Assembly (NCBI GenBank): GCA_004794785.1
Contig: SJOL01008686.1
Coordinates: 1 to 64,000 of the forward strand
DNA: 64,000 bases
Direction of reading: 5' to 3'
Source: Opisthorchis felineus
Taxonomy: Eukaryota; Platyhelminthes; Trematoda; Opisthorchiida; Opisthorchiidae
The notes below the pieces were generated by a model. It was not told where the DNA came from, did no database searches, and saw only the letters and a program-made list of their open reading frames with translations. The translations under genes and the position numbers were made by a program. Below, piece by piece: positions 49,601 through 58,600 of this stretch (position 1 is the stretch's first letter; each line of letters begins with the position of its first letter).

Positions 49601-52600
49601 AAGTAGCTGAAGCTGCTCCCAAATACTTTATATATACATATATACATGTATACTTTACAGACGATTTCTGATAGAAGCTCGAGATAGCCCAGGTTAAGGC
49701 GCCAACTTACGGACCAGAAGGTCTGTAGTTCGAACTCAGCATCTCGACTGCTCCTGTTTAGGCTTGGGCAACCTATCAGCATCTCGGCCCTCGTGCCTCG
49801 TTCTGTTGGTATGGCAGCTGGGCACCGAATAGGTGCGGAAGCCGCACGATTGATTGATTGATAGCAGGACCTTGCACTAAATCCGTTCACTGTCATCTGA
49901 TGTATCTCGTCCCCTCTAGGGTCAAAGCAGCGAAGTTCAAGGATATTTCCAAGGGGTCAAGGACGAATAGAAAAACGATTAGTCTCATCCCCAAACAGAA
50001 GTTAAAGTGGCGAGGCAAATACGAAGCGAAAGCAAACGTCTGCAGCTCTAGTAAATTTAAACCACTTACGTGATTGACGAATTCCACGAAAGATGGTAGT
50101 TTGACTCGACCGTAGACGATATCGTGGATAATATTCGGATCCAAGAATTGCTCGAAAGCCATGCAAGCTTCCCGACGCACATTAGGGTCCCTATGATGGG
50201 CAGCAACGAAATAGCGAACATAAAGTGAAAGGTGGGGAAAGAAGTGCGCATTTCAGGAGTGATACAAACGAGTTAGAACATTGCACTCGGGCGTGCGTTA
50301 AACCGGTTGCCCGCTAGATGTGTCTATTAGTGTAATTAATAAAACGCTTGCCCTCAAACCGAAATTCGGATGACATGGAATTATTTGCTCATCGTTAGCT
50401 GAACGGTCATTGACAGGCTTTGAGGGAAGAACCTATGACTCAAGCTGTTAGGTTGCTGAGCCCCCATGTAACACGTGAAGAGTAAAACATTGGCTTAACA
50501 CTGCAGTGAGAAGTGGAAGTCAATTATGAGCGAAGTTTTCTTCAAAGCCTTGTGACTTTTCTGTTTCGTTTGTTCCGACATTACCAACGGAAGCTAGCAA
50601 ACATGTCCCATCTTTAGCCTTGACATTGGTTTGCGAAAAAACACCCAAAAGCGACCGGGTTTGGGCGAATGTGGCTATCGGTTCCGAACCCAACACCTCC
50701 CTGGACCTAAGAGATAAAAAATGAATAAATAATCGTTCAGGTGGAACATCCTTTCAGTGCAGAGGATGAGTTGAGATGCTGGGGTTGGGTTCGAACAACG
50801 GACCTTCCGGTCAGTAGGTTCGCGCTTTAACCATTGAGCTGTCTCGGGCTCGTGCTGTTTAGTGTCACCATTTTTGTCTCCTCGTAGAGAGTTTGGTCCA
50901 GCGTTTAGAACGATGCACAACACTTAAGAGCTGCAGCTTAGACACGCGGTCAAATTCGACTACAACGGTCGTAGTAGGATCGACTACCCCTGGTCAGTCT
51001 AATCTGTTTCAGAACTAACACAGCCCAGAAAGGACAAATTACAGCAAAACAAAGAGACAACACAATTGAGTGAAGCATAAATTAGTTTGCCAAAGGCTCA
51101 GACACGGAATTGAATCCTGTCACCAGAATGGGACGGACCGGGTCAGTTTGCAGAGTGATTAGTGTTCAGCTACACAATTTATAAAACATATGCACCGCCT
51201 AATTATCAAAGTGAACGAACCGCTGTCTTAAAATTGCACGAGACGGAAAAACTAAAGAAAAGGTACAGAATGAATGGATATATAAGCTAAACCCTGATGG
51301 GCAATTGAGTGGGGAGTCCAGGAGGAAGTTGCAAGTTGTTCACAAGTGCGGGATGTTCCTCAGCTATGGAGGGGGTTGTTGTACGCAGCGAAATCAAAAG
51401 GACAACCTTACTTGTCACCCAGCGCTTGTAGAATCAAGTAACGCGTGGGAATGTGATCTGAAGGATAGATGAGTCCAGCGAAGTTGACAGCCACCGAACG
51501 GCACAGGGGATCGGGCTGAAAACAGATACGGGAAGGCGAACAGGAAAGAATAGATTAGACAAGAAGCAGAATGACTAAAACAAAAGGAGCTACGGCTAGA
51601 ACACGAAATCCGAGCGTATAAATGAAAGCGGACACTAACAGCTATATGGATTCTACTCAAGACGGCGTTTCCAGCACCGGGTTGACAGTCATGCCCCTAA
51701 GATAGCAGACACTTCTCAAGATTGTATAATCTGCCCGCGTGTTAGCTCTGGCCACGATCTTGCTGAATCGGATACATGCGAGCGGAGGCTTTTTTTGTGA
51801 AGGCCTGGTTGCCAACAGAGGATTGCAGATGCATTCTGGTGGGATATTTGATTGTTGCACAAATTCACATATGCACGCGCGAATCAGGTCTATCAGAATA
51901 GGGTGAATACTAACGAAAAACACTGTCACATTTATCACCGGCATTCGAAAACTCGACTCGTTAGGAGCAAACTGGATTTCGGCCGGGTAGAGCCTTTGCT
52001 GAGCACATCTTCACACTCAGTCAGGTGTTAGAGTGACGCCATATGTACAGACGACCGACAATTTTGGCGTTCTTCTAATTCAAGGGTGCGTTCGATTTCG
52101 TCGACCGATTAGTGCTCATAACTTCACTTATTTAGTGGGGGATACCTCAGAAACTTGTGAACATAATCAGGACCCCATATTCACATACTTCTCAGCTTGT
52201 GAGAATACAGGGCGAGTTATCTAGAAGTCCACAAAAAAGTGGTGCCCTACGAGGATATCCATTCCCTCCATTCTTGTTCAACTTCATCATCAATGAAATA
52301 ATGAAGCGAACGCTGGAATGTCTTCAAACTGCCGGTGTTCAAATCGTTGCTGGCGAGAACCTTATCGATCCGGAGTATGCAGACGATATCCTATTCATCT
52401 TTGAAGACGACCGCTAAACAAAAGCCCTGTTGAATAGACTGACCACAGTCATAGCATCTTTCGGCATGTGCCTTGCACCTATGAAGCATAAAGTTGTGCT
52501 TCAGAACGTGCGGTCACTGAATATAGCCCTTGCAATTCAAGGAGAATTTTACATACTTTAGTAGGTGTATTAGCTTTGACGGAGGTGTTTCTGATGAAGT

Positions 52601-55600
52601 CGGTGCACGAATCTCCGAATCAATGTTACCGATTCTTTTTAAAAATAGGACATCAAATAGTAGGTTCCGTCGTTCTCGTGCCCGTTCGGAGAGGACTTTG
52701 GACTGAAAATCGTATACAGACAAATGACCAAGCACCTATGATCCCGCATAAGTCAGCCTTCGAAGTCTGATGGCTTATCTCGAACAGGATGCAAACGAAG
52801 GCCGATAGCAGATGTCGTTAACTAAAGGGTTAGGAAAAATTTGGTTCATGTTCATGTGTGATAGTATGATAGCAGTTCGATGTGGCATGCCAATCTGGAA
52901 ACATATGCCAGCACACCAGTAATAATAATAATAGCAATAATAATAATAATATAATGAGGACATCAGTAATAAAAAATACTAGGATTCTTCCAGCGCAATC
53001 TGCATTGGAAATCCCAGCACTAATGCACTTCTATGTTGCCAAGGTGTAGTGATTTGCTGACGTTGGTCATTTTCTATCTCGGTCCTCGGCCTCCTGCTCT
53101 GCCAACCATAATAATCTAAAAGGCACAGGAGCTAGAGACAGGCCTTTACGGGGACAGGAGAATATTACAACTGTATTTATAGTGTTATCAATGAGTGTTC
53201 CACAAGGCCACGCTAGAATCTTCGTGAAGGGGCCGAGCTACAAACGGTTGATCCTGATTGGATGACATTCTGACCAATCAGGGTAAGCCTTCGTTTGGTC
53301 CACAGGCCGCACGTGACACATCCGTCCAATAGGTGTGACGTTCGGTTATTAAGACCGGCTGACCTCTGGACACAAGGCCTAGGTAGTGACAAGCAACTGG
53401 ACTACAGTTCTCTCTCGCCAGGAGTTCACATCCTACCAGCCAGTCATCCAGGGGTCAAAAGACGACAGAATGTAGACACGATAAGACACACGCCATTACC
53501 TAAGAAATTTCAAACATGGACTGGATTCGGTACGTACGGACAATGATGAACGATTGTTCCAGCTGTGTGCTGATCGCAGACTGTTTTTATGCAGCACTAA
53601 CTTCCGAAATTGTCAAAGTCGTCTGGCCGCATGGTGTCCTCCAATGGCGTGCCGGCCGCGAACCGAAATCGATCACATTGCCACCAGTTACTGACGGTGC
53701 GGATCAATAACTGACTGCCGGTCTTTTTGGAACACATTTGTGGATTCTGACCACGCATTCCTCCGGGGTCGTTTCGCCCTTCGTTTTCCGGACGTGTGAG
53801 AGTATACGGAGAGCTCTCCAAAAGCTTTCGTACGCAAAGTGGTGTCCGTCAGGAGTGACCACTCTCTCCATTCCTATTTAATTCCGTGGACGATGGGGTA
53901 ATGAGACGAACGCTGAAAGGTCTTCAAAAGCCAGGTGTTCAAATAGTCTGTGACGAAAATCTCGTCAAGCTGGAATATGTAGACGACATCGTTCTCATTT
54001 TCGAAGAGGAGGAGAAGGCGCAGGCCTTTTTGGATGAACTGACCGAAGTCATCCCGTGCTTTGGTATGCACTTTGCACCCACAAAGTGTAAGGTCATGCT
54101 CGTGGACATGCGGTCAATGAACACGCCACTTCCAATCCAGGGAGAGGCACTGGAAGTTGTGGAGCGTTTTGGAAGTTGTATTAGTTGTGACGATAGTGTG
54201 ACAGATGAGGTCAATGTACGATTCTGCAAGGCTTGGGGCGCGTTCGCTAATTTGAGTCTCCTATGGCGTCAAAGCGGTATATCTCTGAATCTCAAGAGAC
54301 GTGTGTATCAGGCTACAATGCGGGCTGTTTTGTTGTATGGCTGTGAGACTTGGCCTGTTCGAGCAGCGGAACTGAGAAGCCTTCAGGTGTTCGACAATCG
54401 TTGTCTAAGGACCGTAGCTCGTGTAGGTTGCTGTCGGCGAATCCGTAACGAATAGATTGCTGTTTTCCATGCCCAATTCAGAGTGGCGGAAGCAGAGAGG
54501 TGGCCAACCCTTGACCTGGCAGACGGGCATGAACGAGATTACGAAACGTTTGGGTGCTGTCGGTGCTACTCGCCTACCAGGATGGGGACCACGTGATCCC
54601 CACTGCGCCTGGTTGGAGACACTGCAAGATATGGCTGCTAACCGATGTCAGTGGCGTTCTTGTTGTCAGCTTCTATCCAGATTGCCTGAATGAGTGTCTG
54701 GAGGTGTAGGCACCTCGGAATGATTGTAGTAAGGCAGCAGTAAGTACCTTCCCTGTCTGGTTTCATTCTTTTCTTCACAATAAGGCTTTCAAGTAAATCA
54801 TGGTTGTACGGCAGCGAAGCATCAGTGTTGAACACTGGTGTCATGCTATCTATGATGATGATGTTCAAACGCCCACTATAACGAAAAGCGGTCTGCAGGG
54901 GCGCCCACCATATCACCTGAAGGTGGCACGAGAGTTGGACAACTACCAGATGGCCCTGGCGTAGACCGGAGCAGTCGAGATGCCGAGGCTGGTTTCAAAC
55001 CACGAACCTTCCGGTCTGGAGTCACTAGCCCAGAGAGACACAAAGGATAAGAGGATGAATCTGACGCCTCTCGTCACTTCAATTATTGTCGGGCAAGTTT
55101 CTTGCGAGAAAGGATCAAATATAGCTGGTAATGAAAGATCGCGGACAATCCGTCGAGAAACGAAACACGAATACCTAGTAGGTACTGCGACAAAACATAG
55201 GATGAAAGCTAGAATGCGGTTGCTCACCTTCTCAATGTTTTCATACAACAGACGTTCCAATTTCCCGAGCTGAGCACGGAGAGCTGGATGATTCTGACGT
55301 TGGGCATCCTGGAAAGTCACGGCCAATCTTCTGAGGCAATTGGCAGCCGCCATCTTCAACTCCGATGGATTTTCCTAAACAAGGAATATAAAAAGAGCAG
55401 AAGAGAGACAACGTGGTATCAAGGTAGGATCAGAAGCCAGGTAGTTCAGTGGCGGACACATGAAGGAGAACTGTGCCTTACCTCAGATAAAACATCAAAA
55501 AGCCTTGGAAGTTGAGCAGGGTCCTTGAGCAAGTAATGTGGATCACGACTGAGAAACTGGGAGAGTAATTCGAACCCTCGAGCTTTGGTGACGGTCAACT

Positions 55601-58600
55601 ACAAGAGATTGACAAATAATACAGTAGAGGGTGAGAGAACATCGACCAATGGTGAAATTTGTTCAAATGTAATCCGATTACACCTACCTCGTCAGAACTT
55701 CGTTCATAAACAAAGTTTATTAGACACCGAAGGGCAGCCACAGAAGCGGGTCCGCTCAAAGTGCTGACGCTGAAGGAGGAGAACGATGGACAGTAAGCAT
55801 GGCAAAAGTCAGAGACACGGGACAAAATCGACTAGTATTGTAGCTCTGCTTCATCCTAAAAACAATGATATTAGTATAGATGTAACAGACTACTCATAAG
55901 GTTGCTGAAAACTCTTGGACAGCCCACGACCGGTTTCGCCCTTCTTGGGGCTCATCAGGTAGGTGCAGTCCCCGAGTTTCCGTCAACCTGACGTTCTACT
56001 TGGACCCAAATTGGACAGATATCGATAAATACACTCATTTGCATATCAATTTGGTTCTCACGGGAGACTCAACTGAATCTCTCTTTTATGAAAATGATAT
56101 CAGTAAATTTATCTATTCTGAAGAATACGAAGCATTCAATAAGTGTTGTTTTGTCCCCATTCATCTTAAATATCATGAAAAGCAGAGAGATTAAATGAGC
56201 TCCACCAATGTGTCGTTTGACCTTCATGCTCCTTCTGAAAGCAGATAACAGTTTGACCGAAGCTGTACAATTGAGTTTCTTCCTTCCTATTAAGATCGAC
56301 CGACCTTCTTTATCGTCTCACCTTTGGTGGCCTGGCTAGAGCCACCAACGCCGTGCCGTCATCTCGCCGCTGAGCCCATTCGGAAAATAACTGCCCAGAT
56401 AGCCGAGTGAATAACATAGTGGACTCCTGTTCGGATGATCCGAGGTCTTATCTCTAAGAGAGCGCCTGCAAATTGACTGAATAACTCCGCTGTGAAATGT
56501 TCCCTCTTTGCGTTTTTTTACTTTAACCTTTTAGGAAAGGATCATACACAAAGTGAACGCTTCATCCACCAGAAAATTTGTCTTCAAATGTAGCAACAAA
56601 AACCGAACTATGAACAACGGATTACACAAACCGGATAGTAAAACACCCTTACTTATTGATCAAATGAGCTAGAAGATCCAGCCCGTGTTCGGCTAGCCGT
56701 TTGCGTTGAGCAATTGAGGTGGTTAGAGTGGCCGAGCGGTGGGTTGGTTGTAGATTGGGAGTGCTGCTGTTGTCTGTGACTTCGTCAGGTCGGGCGGCCG
56801 ACGGGTGATGTCCACACGAACCTTCACAGGTATGCACCACTTCGGACCCATTCGGAAGAGCTTGCGTTGGTGGATGTGCATAAGACCCGTTGTTATTCAC
56901 CATTGCTAATGGAGGAGGTGGCGGCGGTTGTGAATGTGCACCGGCTTCCAGGGCTAAGAGAGCCGCCTCCACTAATCCAGGTGCCAGAAGACCGGGCAAC
57001 GTGATACGTGAGCGTAGAAGATAGTGACCTAATTTGATACGCATTGTGGCACTTAGTGGGCGCCGTGGTTCGTTCCGACCCTGAAACGAGAGGACGGGTT
57101 GTTACTGAAAGATGGAGCAAGTACAGTATCTCCAACTGGTAAATCTACTTTCCAGAACTATACCACCTGTAAAGGTCAGTAAATGTATGCTTAAGGCAAT
57201 CCAAATGTCCGGCTAAATGAAAAGACTAACAGCCATTTATACTAGCTGAGCTACCAACGTTCCTCGTAATAGCAAATGAACCCAACCATTGGATAATAAA
57301 CTTACCTTCGGGTCGAACTCTCTTCGCCGTCCAAGGTACCATGTGAGAATTCGGCTCAACAAGATCTCATCTTCCCAGTCAACGAGCCTGAAACAGGTCA
57401 TACGCGGAACGATAGAAAAACATACATTATTGTATGGTATAACTGGTACAGACCTTGTGATTCGGAAGGTATAGGTAAATGTGGTGTAGAACAAGTGTAA
57501 CGACTGCGGCACACTAGAAGAAAACAAACCTAGACACCGGAATGTCGATTCTGGTGTCAAAGGATGACAGCTATTGAATCAGTTCGTTGAATTGAGAACG
57601 CTGGCTGAACAGCTCGTCCAAACTGAGTGGAGTTCGAATTCCCGCCAAAAATCTCACCAACAGCCTAACCAACTCACCTCAGCTGACAGTCACGGCTGTT
57701 AAATACGAGGATATAATAACAACAAGAGATACTGTCGATAGATGGGCTGTGTGCAATGAGCAGTTCACCTATAAGATACATTTCAGGGAGTCCGCACGAG
57801 ATGTACTGTCGTTCTCTAGTGACGGTCGACATAAACTATGTTTTTACATCAGGTAGACCCTCAGAACTAGGATGGCATTTAGCACGCAGGCCAGATGCGG
57901 AGTGGGGAGGCAATTACAGGATGCAATTCTAATGGCGACTGTAATTTTCTCAGGGGGATCGAAAGATTTCATCCAACTCCAAAGCCAGGCGAAGACCGAC
58001 TTATGCCAAACAATATGAGGCGAGCAGCAAACAGATTCACCATATTATCCGTCTTCACCTACCGAGATCTTCACCTTCATACCGTAGAGCGCGATAGAAT
58101 GCCCGTGTTACTAATAAGAACGAACTTCACTGAAAGTTCATTTGGTAAGCGACCAAGTCGCGAGGTGAGGGGACATGCAACCAGGCGATAATTAACTGAA
58201 AAATTCCGGCTCGCTTACCAGAGGTCATGGATATCAGCCCGTGTTTAATGACCCAGGCAAGAATCAGGCGAGTGCTCAACTGCAGGTAAACCAAGAGACG
58301 TCGGTTATGATGCATGTTTCACCTCAGTGTAATCTACTAACCACTGACGGTCCCAGCTATCAACAATCTTCCTAGCTGACTATATAACGTCTGGGAATTC
58401 GGTTAAAAACTGATCTGCCATCTAACAATGACTAAACCATTACATTAAGTAGTCGGTGGCAAGAATCACTACTACCTCAAGACTGAGGATATCAACACTC
58501 ACATGCTAAGCGTCCGAAGCTCCTTCGCAGCAGCCGAGACGACCGAATGTCGCGTGTCACCATAGCCGAACAGTATGGGAATAATGCTTTCCTCAGCGGG

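Noticed and set aside
58219..58274. Candidate ECM29 exon (minus) with [16 protein letters not shown]
   Set aside because: Its phase does not fit; exon 6 joins exon 7 directly in frame and with continuous family similarity.
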